From: Tropicibacter oceani
Lineage (GTDB): Bacteria > Pseudomonadota > Alphaproteobacteria > Rhodobacterales > Rhodobacteraceae
Direction: 5' to 3'
Length of the DNA: 64,000 nucleotides
Assembly (NCBI RefSeq): GCF_029958925.1
Contig: NZ_CP124616.1
Location: 2,046,001-2,110,000, forward strand
Of this stretch, positions 18,620 to 27,870 are shown one piece after another. Under the pieces are notes generated by a model. It had not been told where the DNA came from and did no database searches. It saw nothing but the letters and a program-made list of their open reading frames with translations. The position numbers and the translations under genes were made by a program. How positions within the stretch are numbered: position 1 is the stretch's first letter; the number at the start of each line of letters is the position of its first letter.

Positions 18620-19648
18620 TCAGTCGGTGACGGCCTGTGTCGTGGCCCAGACCGAATCCATCAATACCGGGTCGGCGGAACAGTCTTCCTTCAACTGTCC
18701 GCCGATCACGAAAATCCTGTTTTCCTGCGTAATGGCCGCCGTGTGATACATCCGGGCCTCGGGCAAATCGGGGACGGGGGTCCAGCTGTCCAGGGCCGGA
18801 TCGTAGCGTTCGCCATATGGCACCGACGCGCCCTGGGTCATGCCGCCAAGGACGTAGATATGGCCGCTGGGCCCAACCACGGCGGAAAAGTCGCGTCGGG
18901 GCATCAGCATCGGTGCCTTGCTGTGCCATTCATTCGCCGCCGGATCAAAGGCCTCGACTGTGTCCAGATCGCCCGCGTCGTTCAGCCCGCCGAGGGCATA
19001 AATCAGACCGTCCTTGCCCACCACCGCCGTCAGAGAAGCGCGCGGCGTTGGCAAGGGGGCGATCGTTCCGGGCCAGCACACCTCGTTCGTTTCCAGATCA
19101 TGGCGGATGACTTGATTGGTCAGGTCGAAATCGCTCGATGCATCAAGCCTGCCGCCGATGGCATAGATATAGCGATCGTCGACCAGAACCGCCGCATAGT
19201 GATTTCTGTTCGCCGGAAAGTTGCCTCCCGAGGTCCAGGTGTGCGTCGCGCAGTCAAAGAACTCGATCTTGTTGCTTCTGGCCCACTGGCCGGGAACCTT
19301 TTCGAACCCGCCCATGACGCAGATCCTGTTTTCGCCATGGCGAAAGGCGGCGCAGTGCGATCGCGGGGTCTTGACGGGGCCTGCCGTGTCCCACGATTTG
19401 GCCTGCGTGTCATAGACAAAGACGGTTTCGGCGGGTTTGGTAAAGACATGCCCTTCGGCGTATTCCTTGAACTCGTCGCCGCCGAAAACATAGATCTTGT
19501 CGTTGACCACGACGCCCTGCGCCATCCGCTGCGCTACCGGCAGCGCGGCCTGCGTCGTCCAGCTTAGAAAACGGGGGCCGAAAAATTTGTTGGCCCAAGG
19601 GTAGAGGGCTGGCTTGAGCGGAAGGTATTTCCAGAACAGGGTATTCAT
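18620..19648 (-). CDS. Kelch-repeat beta-propeller protein
   Basis: The start is the ATG at 19648, with a perfect AAGGAGG six bases upstream; the 342-aa product has about six Kelch blades. Each blade shows the double-glycine and W signature, for example KIYVFGGDEF, RICVMGGFEK, YIYAIGGRLD, LIYALGGLND, HIYVLGGMTQ and RIFVIGGQLK, spaced roughly 50 residues apart. The N-terminal 35 residues (LFWKYLPLKPALYPWANKFF) are aromatic and lack a clear signal peptide. Bacterial Kelch proteins include sialate mutarotases and galactose-oxidase-like enzymes, but no catalytic motif of these is recognised. Function unknown. Confidence 0.75.
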   Translation of the reverse strand: MNTLFWKYLPLKPALYPWANKFFGPRFLSWTTQAALPVAQRMAQGVVVNDKIYVFGGDEFKEYAEGHVFTKPAETVFVYDTQAKSWDTAGPVKTPRSHCAAFRHGENRICVMGGFEKVPGQWARSNKIEFFDCATHTWTSGGNFPANRNHYAAVLVDDRYIYAIGGRLDASSDFDLTNQVIRHDLETNEVCWPGTIAPLPTPRASLTAVVGKDGLIYALGGLNDAGDLDTVEAFDPAANEWHSKAPMLMPRRDFSAVVGPSGHIYVLGGMTQGASVPYGERYDPALDSWTPVPDLPEARMYHTAAITQENRIFVIGGQLKEDCSADPVLMDSVWATTQAVTD

Positions 19649-19916
19649 CCTCGGCCTCCTTGACGGTGTTTCGGACTTGCCGCGCCGCGGCGCGTTCGAT
19701 GGCGCGGGATGCGTTCTGCGCAGTGTCGCGGAAAACTGCCCAAAGCTGAAACAATTGCTATCTCTGCAGCCACCGTCACACATTAACGCAGGTCAATTGG
19801 CGCAAGCCGAGGGCGCGGCTAGGGAGCAGGCCGTCATCTGGCCCTGGGCCCGGCTTGCCGGCCGAACAGGGCATTTCCCCATTGCCCCCAATGGCCCCCG
19901 CGCCCTAGAAACGGGC

Positions 19917-20675
19917 ATGCTTTGGCGCGCGCTTTTCCTTTTGATCCTGGCTGTTGCCGCCTCTGCCCTTGCCACGTGGTATTTCGGCAAAGAGGTGCTG
20001 ATCGCGCTGGGGTTGATCCTGGTGCAGATCAAGGTGCTGTCGAAAAAGCTGTGGATGGTCGAATGGCCGGTGTTCCTGATCTGGCTAAAGGCTCAGGGCG
20101 CGGCGTTTTTCCGGGTCGAACTGCTGAAGAAATGGCTGATGAGCACGGTGCTGCCCCTGGTCATGGGGCGGGCGCTGTTGCGACGGCTGCGGGGCTTTGT
20201 CGAACGGTATCTGGTGGGGATCACGGCGCTGCATGCGCGGCTGCTGGCATGGTTTGCCGGGCTGTCGCGGGTCGAAAAGGTGCTGGCCTGGGGGATCTTG
20301 CTAAGCGGGACCCTGGCCTTGTCGGTCACCTCGCTGGGGCTGTGGTTGATCCTGTTTTCGGTCAAGGTGCCCTTGTGGCTGGTGGCCGCGGCGGCGGCCC
20401 TGGGCAAATCGGTCTGGGTCAGCATCCAGAAATGGGCGTTCAAGGTGGTGGCCTTCTTGCAGCTGGGATGGCTGTGGAAAGGCGTCTCGCGTGTCTTGCC
20501 GGCGCGGTGGTTGCAGCGTAAGCGGCGGATCGAATTCCGCATGGCGCGGGCCGTGGTGCGGCGGCGGCGGATGACCGTTCGGCAATTGGCAGACCGCAAG
20601 GACCGGTTGCCTTTCCGGATCGGCGTGTTGCTGGAATATGTGTTTGTGCCCGGTGGGCGCGGTCAGGGGAATTGA
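19917..20675 (+). CDS. predicted membrane protein, function unknown
   Basis: A 252-aa protein with hydrophobic segments at about residues 3-40, 75-85, 125-145 and 150-165, and a strongly basic C-terminal third (LQRKRRIEFRMARAVVRRRR). It does not match a family I recognise. Its stop overlaps the ATG of the LysE exporter by one base (TGATG), so the two are translated together. The 269-bp gap upstream, shared with the divergent Kelch gene, shows no clear promoter or motif. The ATG at 19917 is chosen because longer readings are low-complexity without a signal. Confidence 0.55.
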   Translation: MLWRALFLLILAVAASALATWYFGKEVLIALGLILVQIKVLSKKLWMVEWPVFLIWLKAQGAAFFRVELLKKWLMSTVLPLVMGRALLRRLRGFVERYLVGITALHARLLAWFAGLSRVEKVLAWGILLSGTLALSVTSLGLWLILFSVKVPLWLVAAAAALGKSVWVSIQKWAFKVVAFLQLGWLWKGVSRVLPARWLQRKRRIEFRMARAVVRRRRMTVRQLADRKDRLPFRIGVLLEYVFVPGGRGQGN

Positions 20676-21268
20676 TGCAGGCAGCGATGGCGGGCTTTGC
20701 CCTGGGGCTGAGTTTGATTTTGGCAATCGGGGCGCAGAATGCCTTTGTGTTGCGACAGGGGCTGCGGCGGGCGCATGTGCTGCCGGTGGTGCTGGTCTGT
20801 GCGGTGTCCGATGCGCTGCTGATCGCCGCCGGTGTTGCGGGCTTTGGCGCCCTGGCCGAGGCAGTTCCGGGGCTGGAATGGGCGATGCGCCTGTTCGGGG
20901 CGGCATTTCTGGTGTGGTACGGGGCGCGCACGCTGCTGTCCGCCTGGCGCGGCGGCGGGGCCTTGCAGGCCGGACAAGAGGCCGGCAGCCTGCGCGCCGC
21001 CGTGCTGACCTGCCTGGCGCTGACCTGGCTGAACCCGCATGTCTATCTGGACACGGTTGTCCTGCTGGGGGCGGTATCGTCGCAGTACGAGGCGCGGCTG
21101 GCCTTTGCGCTGGGGGCGATGACGGCGTCGTTCGTGTTCTTCTTTTCGCTGGGATACGGCGCGCGCCTGCTGGCGCCGGTCTTTGCACGGCCTGTGGCCT
21201 GGCGAGTGCTGGACCTGGTGATCGGCCTGACCATGTGGGCCATCGCGGCCAAACTGCTGCTGGGCTGA
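20675..21268 (+). CDS. LysE/ArgO-family amino-acid exporter
   Basis: A 197-aa inner-membrane protein with six hydrophobic segments. It has the family blocks GFALGLSLILAIGAQNAFVL at residues 7-26, RQGLRRAHV, and ALTWLNPHVYLDTVVLLGA around residue 115. GAQNAFVLRQG and LNPHVYLDT are specific to the LysE/ArgO branch, which exports lysine or arginine. The start is the ATG inside TGATG, overlapping the previous gene's stop by one base. Basic-amino-acid export is a family-level inference. Confidence 0.88.
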   Translation: MQAAMAGFALGLSLILAIGAQNAFVLRQGLRRAHVLPVVLVCAVSDALLIAAGVAGFGALAEAVPGLEWAMRLFGAAFLVWYGARTLLSAWRGGGALQAGQEAGSLRAAVLTCLALTWLNPHVYLDTVVLLGAVSSQYEARLAFALGAMTASFVFFFSLGYGARLLAPVFARPVAWRVLDLVIGLTMWAIAAKLLLG

Positions 21269-21337
21269 GATCGGGGGCAAGTGGGGCAGTGTCCCGCGGC
21301 CCTTGCCACGGCCGTCAGATGCTCTAAGCCTTTGACG

Positions 21338-22240
21338 ATGGAGAGTTCAGCAACGCAGCGGCCCGGGCTGGGCATTTTCTGGATGATGGTCACGGGGCTG
21401 TGCTTTGTCGCTGTCACCGCACTGGTCAAGGCCCTTGGCGGCCGGGTTCCGGCGGCGGAATCGGCCTTTCTGCGCTATCTGCTGGGCCTGGTCTTTCTGA
21501 TCCCGATGTGGCCGTCGATGCGGGCGGCCAGCCTGACGCCGCGCCTGTGGAAACTGTTCGGCCTGCGCGGCGTGGTGCATTCGCTGGGCGTCGCCCTGTG
21601 GTTCTATGCAATGACCCGCATCCCGCTGGCCGAGGTCACGGCGCTGAATTACCTCAACCCCGTCTATGTCACCCTGCTGGCGGTGCTGTTCCTGGGTGAA
21701 CGGCTGGCCCTGCGCCGGATCATGGCGATCCTTGCGGCGCTTGTCGGGGCGCTGATCATCCTGCGCCCGGGCTTTCGCGAGCTTGATCCCGGCCATATCG
21801 CCATGCTGGGCACCGCTTTCCTGTTCTCGATCTCCTACCTTCTGGCCAAGGTCTTCTCGGGCGAGGTCAGCGCGGCGGTGGTCGTGGGGATGCTGTCGAT
21901 CACGGTGACCATCGGCCTGGCCCCCATGGCCTGGGCGGTCTGGGTCTGGCCCAGCCTGGGCGACCTGGCGATCCTGTTCGGCGTGGCCTGCTTTGCCACG
22001 GCGGGGCATTACACCATGACCCTGGCCTTTGCCGCCGCTCCGGTGACGGTGACCCAGCCGATCACCTTCTTGCAGCTGGTCTGGTCGGTGGCGCTGGGGG
22101 CGGCGTTTTTCGGCGAACCGGCGGACCCCTGGGTGATCGCCGGCGGCGTTCTGATCCTTGGGGCGGTGATCTTCATCACCTGGCGCGAAGCGGTGCTGAA
22201 GCGCCGCGTCACCCCCATCGTGGGTGAAACCAGGCAGTAA
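21338..22240 (+). CDS. EamA/DMT-superfamily transporter
   Basis: A 300-aa ten-helix membrane protein with two EamA domains (about residues 12-140 and 155-285). LWFYAMTRIPLAEVTALNYL, NPVYVTLLAVLFLGERL and ALVGALIILRPGF are typical of DMT exporters. The second half has FLQLVWSVALGAAFFGEP, the matching duplicated helix pair. ATG at 21338. It follows the LysE exporter by 69 bp on the same strand, so three membrane proteins including two exporters are clustered here. The substrate is unknown. Confidence 0.87.
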   Translation: MESSATQRPGLGIFWMMVTGLCFVAVTALVKALGGRVPAAESAFLRYLLGLVFLIPMWPSMRAASLTPRLWKLFGLRGVVHSLGVALWFYAMTRIPLAEVTALNYLNPVYVTLLAVLFLGERLALRRIMAILAALVGALIILRPGFRELDPGHIAMLGTAFLFSISYLLAKVFSGEVSAAVVVGMLSITVTIGLAPMAWAVWVWPSLGDLAILFGVACFATAGHYTMTLAFAAAPVTVTQPITFLQLVWSVALGAAFFGEPADPWVIAGGVLILGAVIFITWREAVLKRRVTPIVGETRQ

Positions 22241-22378
22241 GTCCCGGCGCCCGGTCAACAAAGGCGCATAAACCCCCGGGTTGTTTCCATATCTTGAAAA
22301 ATCCCCGAACCGGGCACAATTGAGCCCGATTCCTTAAACAGTGTGTAACCCGCAACACGTAACATCGGAGAGAGTAAA

Positions 22379-22576
22379 ATGTTTGCGGAGAACAAGTTGA
22401 CCGACGATATGCACGAGATCGAGGCATTCCTTCTGAGCGAGCGCCAGAAGGTCCTGTCAGAGGCTGAATGGCGGTTCCGGATGCGCGGCTATGGCTACAA
22501 CCTGCGCCGGACCGACCACGGGGTCGAGGTGGCACGCCTGCCGCAAAACACCCTGATCGGTACCATCCAGGCCTGA
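22379..22576 (+). CDS. small conserved-looking cytoplasmic protein, function unknown
   Basis: A 65-aa, charged, soluble protein: an N-terminal predicted helix (KLTDDMHEIEAFLLSERQKV) followed by a basic aromatic segment (WRFRMRGYGYNLRR) and a short beta-like tail. GGAGAG lies 5-8 bases before the ATG, supporting translation. CTTGAAAAAT lies about 85 bp upstream and is a possible -35 element, but no -10 could be assigned confidently. A GCCTGCCC/GGGCAGGC hairpin without a T-run (22579-22601) follows the stop. I recognise no domain. Confidence 0.55.
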   Translation: MFAENKLTDDMHEIEAFLLSERQKVLSEAEWRFRMRGYGYNLRRTDHGVEVARLPQNTLIGTIQA

Positions 22577-22766
22577 ACGCCTGCCCGAAAGGTGGGCAGG
22601 CAGGCAATGCCGCACCACCGACATGACCGCTGCGGGCCTGTTTGGCCCTTGGCCCGAAACCCTGACCTTTGCCGGTCGGAATGCACCGCGGGGGCGCAGC
22701 GCTGACCCCGACGGGCCATCCCAGGACGGCACGCCTCCGGCACCCCTGCAGGGCGCGTGATTTTTA

Positions 22767-22782
22767 TTGACTGGTCAGTCAA
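22767..22782. promoter_or_regulatory. putative BetI operator
   Basis: TTGACTGGTCAGTCAA is a dyad with two 7-bp arms around a GT centre, 22 bp before the betI ATG. TetR-type BetI autoregulates from such a site in front of bet genes. The assignment is by position and symmetry only. Confidence 0.55.
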
Positions 22783-22804
22783 GAACCGGCACCAAGGCAT
22801 GATC

Positions 22805-23374
22805 ATGCCCAAGGTCGGACAAGAACCCATTCGCCGCGCAGCTTTGGTTGCCGCCACGGTCGAAGAGATCGGGCAGGCAGGCACGCTTGACGTCACCGTT
22901 GGCCAGATCGCCAAACGGGCGGGCATGTCCAGCGCGCTGGCGCATCACTATTTCGGCGGCAAGGCCCAGATCTTTCTGGCGGCCATGCGCCATATCCTGT
23001 CCGACTATGCCGCCGAGGTGCGCGCGGCCTTGCTGCACGCGCCCAAGGGCCAGCGGCTTGAGGCGATCGTGCAGGCGAATTTCGCCGAAAGCTGTTTTCG
23101 CCCGGCCACCGTGTCGGCCTGGCTGAACTTCTATGTCCTGGCGCAAACCGAACCGCAGGCCGCGCGCCTGCTGCGGGTCTATCAGCATCGCCTGCGGTCG
23201 AACCTGGTCCACGCCCTGCGCGGCCGCTCTGCCGCGCCGGTCCAGACCGCCGAGGCGCTGGCCGCGATGATCGACGGCGTCTATCTGCGCGCGGCGCTGG
23301 CGGGGGGCGGTGTCGATGGTGCGGCCGACCGGGTTTTGCACGCGGCCTATGCCATGCTTGGAGAAGCCACATGA
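22805..23374 (+). CDS. betI: TetR-type choline-responsive repressor BetI
   Basis: A 189-aa TetR-family regulator. The N-terminus MPKVGQEPIRRAALVAATVE is that of BetI, and the helix-turn-helix is at about residues 30-55 (VGQIAKRAGMSSALAHHYFG). BetI represses choline-to-glycine-betaine genes and is released by choline. The ATG at 22805 is chosen over an upstream in-frame ATG at 22757, which would run the coding sequence through the palindromic operator at 22767-22782. The stop overlaps the betC start (ATGA), making betI the first gene of the bet operon. Confidence 0.92.
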   Translation: MPKVGQEPIRRAALVAATVEEIGQAGTLDVTVGQIAKRAGMSSALAHHYFGGKAQIFLAAMRHILSDYAAEVRAALLHAPKGQRLEAIVQANFAESCFRPATVSAWLNFYVLAQTEPQAARLLRVYQHRLRSNLVHALRGRSAAPVQTAEALAAMIDGVYLRAALAGGGVDGAADRVLHAAYAMLGEAT

Positions 23375-24876
23375 AACCCAATATCCTGATCATCATGGTC
23401 GACCAGCTGAACGGCACACTGTTCCCCGATGGCCCGGCCGATTGGCTGCATGCCCCGAACCTTAAGGCGCTGGCGGCGCGTTCGACCCGTTTTGCCAATG
23501 CCTATACCGCCAGTCCGCTCTGCGCGCCGGGGCGGGCCAGCTTCATGTCGGGGCAATTGCCCAGCGTGACGCGCGTCTATGACAATGCCGCCGAATTCGC
23601 CAGCGACATCCCGACCTATGCCCATCACCTGCGCCGCGCGGGCTATTACACCTGCCTGTCCGGCAAGATGCATTTTGTCGGCCCCGACCAGCTGCACGGG
23701 TTCGAGGAACGGTTGACCACCGATATCTATCCCGCCGATTTCGGCTGGACGCCTGATTACCGCAAACCGGGCGAACGCATCGACTGGTGGTATCACAACA
23801 TGGGGTCGGTGACCGGCGCGGGCGTGGCCGAGATCACCAACCAGATGGAATATGACGACGAGGTCGCCCATCACGCCATGATGAAGCTTTACGACCTGGC
23901 GCGCGGCAAGGAGGATCGCCCCTGGTGCCTGACCGCCAGCTTCACCCATCCGCACGACCCTTACGTCGCGCGCCGCAAATACTGGGATCTCTACGAGGCC
24001 TGCGCCCATCTGGAGCCCGAGGTGCCGGCGATCCCCTACGAGGATCACGACCCCCATGCGAAGCGCATCTTTGACGCCAACGACTGGCGCAACTTTGACA
24101 TCACGGACGACGACATCCGCCGGTCGCGCCGCGCTTATTTCGCCAATATCAGCTATCTGGACGACAAGATCGGCGCGCTGCTGCGCGTGCTGGAGGAAAC
24201 CCGGCAAGAGGCCGTGGTGGTCTTTGTCAGCGATCACGGCGACATGCTGGGCGAGCGCGGTTTGTGGTTCAAGATGAACTTTTACGAAGGCAGCGCCCGG
24301 GTGCCGATGATGATCGCCGTTCCGGGCGGGCAGGGGGCACGCGTCACCGCTCCGGTCAGCAACATCGACGTCTGCCCGACGCTGTGCGACCTGGCCGGTG
24401 TCGACATGTCCGAGGTCATGCCCTGGACCGAGGGTGAAAGCCTGGTGCCGGTCATGCAAGGCGCCCAGCGGACCAGCCCGGTGGCGATGGAATACGCCGC
24501 CGAGGCATCCTTTTCGCCGCTGGTCGCGCTGCGGCAGGGGCGATGGAAATACACCAATTGCGCGCTGGACCCCGAACAGCTGTTCGATCTGGAGGCAGAC
24601 CCGCACGAACTGTGCGACCTGGCCGATAATCCGGCCCATGTCGCGGTACTGGAACGGTTTCGCATGATGGCCGCCGAGCGTTGGGACCTGGAGCGGTTCG
24701 ACGCCGAGGTGAGGCAGTCGCAGGCGCGGCGCTGGGTGGTCTACGAGGCGCTGCGGCAGGGCGGGTATTACCCTTGGGATTTCCAGCCGCTGCACAGGGC
24801 GTCCGAGCGCTACATGCGCAACCACATGGACCTGAATGATCTCGAGGACTCCAAGCGCTTTCCGCGCGGCGAATGA
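23371..24876 (+). CDS. betC: choline-sulfatase
   Basis: Hydrolyses choline-O-sulfate to choline and sulfate, feeding betaine synthesis. The 501-aa alkaline-phosphatase-fold protein opens MKPNILIIMVDQLNGTLFPD with metal-binding Asp, and has the sulfatase signature SPLCAPGRASFMSG, where Cys51 would be converted to formylglycine. Further blocks are GYYTCLSGKMHFVG, TASFTHPHDPY and FVSDHGDMLGERGLW. The C-terminal ends with the choline-sulfatase-specific HMDLNDLE region. No signal peptide, so cytoplasmic. It starts within the betI stop (ATGA). The formylglycine-generating enzyme is not in this window. Confidence 0.95.
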   Translation: MKPNILIIMVDQLNGTLFPDGPADWLHAPNLKALAARSTRFANAYTASPLCAPGRASFMSGQLPSVTRVYDNAAEFASDIPTYAHHLRRAGYYTCLSGKMHFVGPDQLHGFEERLTTDIYPADFGWTPDYRKPGERIDWWYHNMGSVTGAGVAEITNQMEYDDEVAHHAMMKLYDLARGKEDRPWCLTASFTHPHDPYVARRKYWDLYEACAHLEPEVPAIPYEDHDPHAKRIFDANDWRNFDITDDDIRRSRRAYFANISYLDDKIGALLRVLEETRQEAVVVFVSDHGDMLGERGLWFKMNFYEGSARVPMMIAVPGGQGARVTAPVSNIDVCPTLCDLAGVDMSEVMPWTEGESLVPVMQGAQRTSPVAMEYAAEASFSPLVALRQGRWKYTNCALDPEQLFDLEADPHELCDLADNPAHVAVLERFRMMAAERWDLERFDAEVRQSQARRWVVYEALRQGGYYPWDFQPLHRASERYMRNHMDLNDLEDSKRFPRGE

Positions 24877-25043
24877 CCCCAAGCCGGGCCGCCGCCTTGT
24901 CGCGCGGCCCACCCGCCCACCCCCGTCGCGACAAGGCGGCGTTTCGGCTGAACGGCAGTATGTGCCGCCTTCAACCGGGAAAACCCGATATTGCCAGGGC
25001 CGCGCCGTGTCGGGCGCCTTTGGCGTGAATGCAGGAAGACAAG

Positions 25044-26696
25044 ATGCAAGCGGATTATGTCATTGTCGGCGCCGGAAGCGCAGGCTGCGCCATGGCCTAT
25101 CGCCTGGCCGAAGCAGGCCGGTCGGTGATCGTTATCGAACATGGCGGCAGTGACTGGGGGCCTTTCATCAACATGCCCGGCGCGCTGTCCTATCCGATGA
25201 ACATGAAGCGCTATGACTGGGGCTATCAGTCCGAACCGGAACCGCACCTGGGCGGGCGCCGCCTGGCCTGTCCGCGCGGCAAGGTGATTGGCGGGTCGTC
25301 CAGCATCAACGGCATGATCTATGTGCGCGGCCATGCCCGCGATTATGACCACTGGCGCGATCAGGGGGCGGACGGCTGGGGCTTTGCCGATGTGCTGCCC
25401 TACTTCAAGCGGCAGGAACACTGGCACGACGGCGGCCATGGCGGCGATCCGGCCTGGCGCGGCACCGACGGGCCCCTTCATGTCACGCGCGGGGCGCGCG
25501 ACAACCCCTTGGTGCAGGCCTTTGTGAAGGCGGGTGCGCAGGCGGGTTATCCCGTCACGGACGATTACAACGGCCAGCAGCAAGAGGGCTTTGGCGCCTT
25601 TGACATGACCGTCTGGCAGGGCGCGCGCTGGTCTTCGGCCAAGGCCTATCTGCGGCCGGCGCAGGCGCTGGGCGCGCAGGTGGTGCGCGGGCTGGCGCAG
25701 CGCGTGATGTTCCACGAAGGCCGCGCCACGGGGGTCGAAATCGACCGCAAGGGCCGGACCGAGCGGATCGAGGCGCGGCGCGAGGTGATCCTGTGCGCCG
25801 GGGCGATCAATTCGCCCAAGCTGCTGATGCTGTCGGGCATTGGCCCGGCCGCGCATCTGGCCCGGCACGGCATCGCGCCGCTGGTCGACCGGGCTGGGGT
25901 TGGGCAGAACCTTCAGGACCACCTGGAATTGTACATCCAGATGGCAGCCAGCCAGCCGGTCAGCCTGTTCAAATACTGGAACCTTTTGGGCAAGGCCTAT
26001 GTCGGGGCGCGCTGGTTGCTGCGGCGCGATGGGCCGGGCGCCAGCAACCAGTTCGAAAGCTGCGGCTTTATCCGGTCGCGGGCGGGGGTCGATTACCCGG
26101 ACATCCAGTACCATTTCCTGCCGCTTGCGGTGCGTTATGACGGCAAGGTCGCGGCCGAGGGCCATGGGTTTCAGGCGCATGTCGGCCCGATGCGATCGCC
26201 GTCGCGCGGGGCGGTCAGCCTGCGGTCGGGCGATCCGGCCGAGGCGCCGAAAATCCTGTTCAATTACATGAGCGACGAACAGGACTGGCAGGATTTCCGC
26301 CGCTGCATCCGCCTGACCCGCGAGATTTTCGGGCAAGAGGCCTTTGCCCCCTACAGCAGTCACGAAATCCAGCCCGGCGCGGCGGTGCAAAGCGACGAGG
26401 CGCTGGATGAATTCATCCGCGCGCATGTCGAAAGCGCCTATCACCCCTGCGGCACCTGCCGGATGGGGCGCCCGGAGGATGCCGATGCCGTGGTCGACCC
26501 GCAAGGCCGGGTGATCGGGACAGACGGGCTGCGCGTGGCCGACAGCTCGATCTTTCCGCGCATCACCAATGGCAACCTCAATGCGCCGTCGATCATGGTG
26601 GGGGAAAAGATCTCGGACCATGTTCTGGGGCGGCATTTGCCCCCCGACAACAGCGAACCCTGGCTGCATCCGGACTGGCAAGGCGCGCAGCGCTAG
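25044..26696 (+). CDS. betA: choline dehydrogenase
   Basis: FAD-dependent GMC-family enzyme that oxidises choline to betaine aldehyde, and can act further. The 550-aa protein has the ADP-binding motif [40 protein letters not shown] (GMC signature 1), [16 protein letters not shown] (signature 2), and catalytic-region histidines in [10 protein letters not shown] and [20 protein letters not shown] stands five bases before the ATG at 25044, so the ATG 15 bases upstream is not used. It follows betC by 167 bp. betB (betaine aldehyde dehydrogenase), which commonly sits between betC and betA, is absent here. Confidence 0.94.
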   Translation: MQADYVIVGAGSAGCAMAYRLAEAGRSVIVIEHGGSDWGPFINMPGALSYPMNMKRYDWGYQSEPEPHLGGRRLACPRGKVIGGSSSINGMIYVRGHARDYDHWRDQGADGWGFADVLPYFKRQEHWHDGGHGGDPAWRGTDGPLHVTRGARDNPLVQAFVKAGAQAGYPVTDDYNGQQQEGFGAFDMTVWQGARWSSAKAYLRPAQALGAQVVRGLAQRVMFHEGRATGVEIDRKGRTERIEARREVILCAGAINSPKLLMLSGIGPAAHLARHGIAPLVDRAGVGQNLQDHLELYIQMAASQPVSLFKYWNLLGKAYVGARWLLRRDGPGASNQFESCGFIRSRAGVDYPDIQYHFLPLAVRYDGKVAAEGHGFQAHVGPMRSPSRGAVSLRSGDPAEAPKILFNYMSDEQDWQDFRRCIRLTREIFGQEAFAPYSSHEIQPGAAVQSDEALDEFIRAHVESAYHPCGTCRMGRPEDADAVVDPQGRVIGTDGLRVADSSIFPRITNGNLNAPSIMVGEKISDHVLGRHLPPDNSEPWLHPDWQGAQR

Positions 26697-26796
26697 GCCC
26701 GGCGCGGGCCGCTGCGGGGTTTGAAAAACGCGCGGGCGTTAAGGAATTTTGACGGAATCGGTTGATTTCAGAGCGCGCTGCTCCGAAATTAACACT

Positions 26797-27465
26797 ATGT
26801 TAAGGCTTTGTTCACTTCTCGTTCTGATGCTGCTGTCACAACCGGCCCTGGCCGATGTGGCGGGCAAGATCCGCGTGATCGACGGCGACACGATCGAAAT
26901 CGCCGGCACGCGGCTGCGCCTGCATGGCATCGACGCGCCGGAAAGCGACCAGATGTGCGGCGGTGAGGGTGCGCCGATGTGGCCCTGCGGGTCCTGGGCC
27001 TCGGGCGAGGTGCGGGCGCGCTATAACGACCGCATCGCCCACTGCGAGGCGCTGGACATGGATCGCTATGGCCGAACGGTGGCGCGCTGCGTCGTCGATG
27101 GTCAGGACATGGGGCAGGCGCTGGTTCAGGGCGGTCTGGCCTTTGCCTACCTGAAATATTCCGTCGACTATGCCGCCGATGAACGCGACGCGGCGCAGGC
27201 CGGGCGCGGGCTGCATGCGGTAGGGGTGCAATCGCCTGACGCCTTTCGAACGGCGTCGCGCCGGGCGCACCAGCTGTGGAATGCTCGCGGCGGCCCCGAG
27301 GATTGCACAATCAAGGGCAATATCAGCCAAAAGGACCAGCGCATCTATCATGTGCCCGGCCAGCGCTGGTACGCCGACACGCGCATCAACACCGACGCGG
27401 GCGAACGCTGGTTCTGCACCGAGGCCGAGGCCCGCGCCGCCGGCTGGCGGCGTGCGCACCAGTAG
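26797..27465 (+). CDS. secreted thermonuclease-like (SNase) protein
   Basis: A 222-aa protein with a signal peptide (LRLCSLLVLMLLSQPALA) and a staphylococcal-nuclease fold. IRVIDGDTIEIAGTRLRLHG carries the first catalytic Asp and Arg, GIDAPE follows, and YGRTVARC carries the second Arg. The C-terminal 70 residues (RAHQLWNARGGPEDCTIKGN onward) are outside the core and contain an EXCALIBUR-like cysteine/basic segment, WFCTEAEARAAGWRRA. It should hydrolyse DNA or RNA in the periplasm or outside. The ATG at 26797 is chosen for the signal peptide; a TTG at 26749 is the alternative. Confidence 0.85.
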   Translation: MLRLCSLLVLMLLSQPALADVAGKIRVIDGDTIEIAGTRLRLHGIDAPESDQMCGGEGAPMWPCGSWASGEVRARYNDRIAHCEALDMDRYGRTVARCVVDGQDMGQALVQGGLAFAYLKYSVDYAADERDAAQAGRGLHAVGVQSPDAFRTASRRAHQLWNARGGPEDCTIKGNISQKDQRIYHVPGQRWYADTRINTDAGERWFCTEAEARAAGWRRAHQ

Positions 27466-27541
27466 CGAACGCTACGGCATTCGGCAAAGTTTTTCAGCCG
27501 CTTGATCAGGGTCAATGTGGGAGGGTCGCGAAAGGCCCAGT

Positions 27542-27555
27542 CTGTTCGTGAACAG
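27542..27555. promoter_or_regulatory. 14-bp dyad before the DUF465 gene
   Basis: CTGTTCGTGAACAG has 6-bp perfect arms around GT, 20 bp upstream of the ATG at 27576. It could be an operator; no regulator can be assigned. Confidence 0.3.
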
Positions 27556-27575
27556 TCAATACGAAGGAGACGCCC

Positions 27576-27815
27576 ATGTCGCATACCCCCCATGAACTCG
27601 CCGAGGAATTCCCCGACAAGGTCGAAATGATGAGCGCGCTGAAGCAATCGGATGCGCATTTCGCCAAGCTGGCCGAGGAATACCACGAGATCAACCGCCA
27701 GGTGCACCGCGCCGAAACCAATGTTGAGCCGATGGAGCAACTGGCCGAAGAGACGCTCCGCAAACAGCGCGCCGCCCTCAAGGATCAGATCTGGGGCATT
27801 CTCAGCAAGGCCTGA
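27576..27815 (+). CDS. DUF465 (YdcH-family) protein
   Basis: A 79-aa helical protein. MSALKQSDAHFAKLAEEYHE and NRQVHRAETNVEPMEQLAEE, followed by LRKQRAALKDQIWGIL, form an antiparallel coiled-coil pattern, matching the DUF465/YdcH family of short cytosolic proteins of unknown role. AAGGAGA lies seven bases before the ATG. A strong bidirectional terminator lies between its stop and the convergent glutathione peroxidase gene. The length is normal for the family. Confidence 0.85.
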   Translation: MSHTPHELAEEFPDKVEMMSALKQSDAHFAKLAEEYHEINRQVHRAETNVEPMEQLAEETLRKQRAALKDQIWGILSKA

Positions 27816-27838
27816 GTGGTTTGATCACGCAAATTTCG

Positions 27839-27870
27839 CACCCCTGCCCAACCTTGGGCGGGGGTGTTTT
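27839..27870. terminator. intrinsic terminator between DUF465 and glutathione peroxidase genes
   Basis: CACCCCTGCCC and GGGCGGGGGTG pair around a 6-nt loop, followed by TTTT on the plus strand. On the minus strand the flank is also A/T-rich, so it can serve both convergent genes. Confidence 0.85.

Noticed and set aside
22755-22804. Extended BetI start at 22757
   Set aside because: It would put the operator-like dyad inside the coding sequence. MPKVGQEPIRRAALV is the usual BetI N-terminus.
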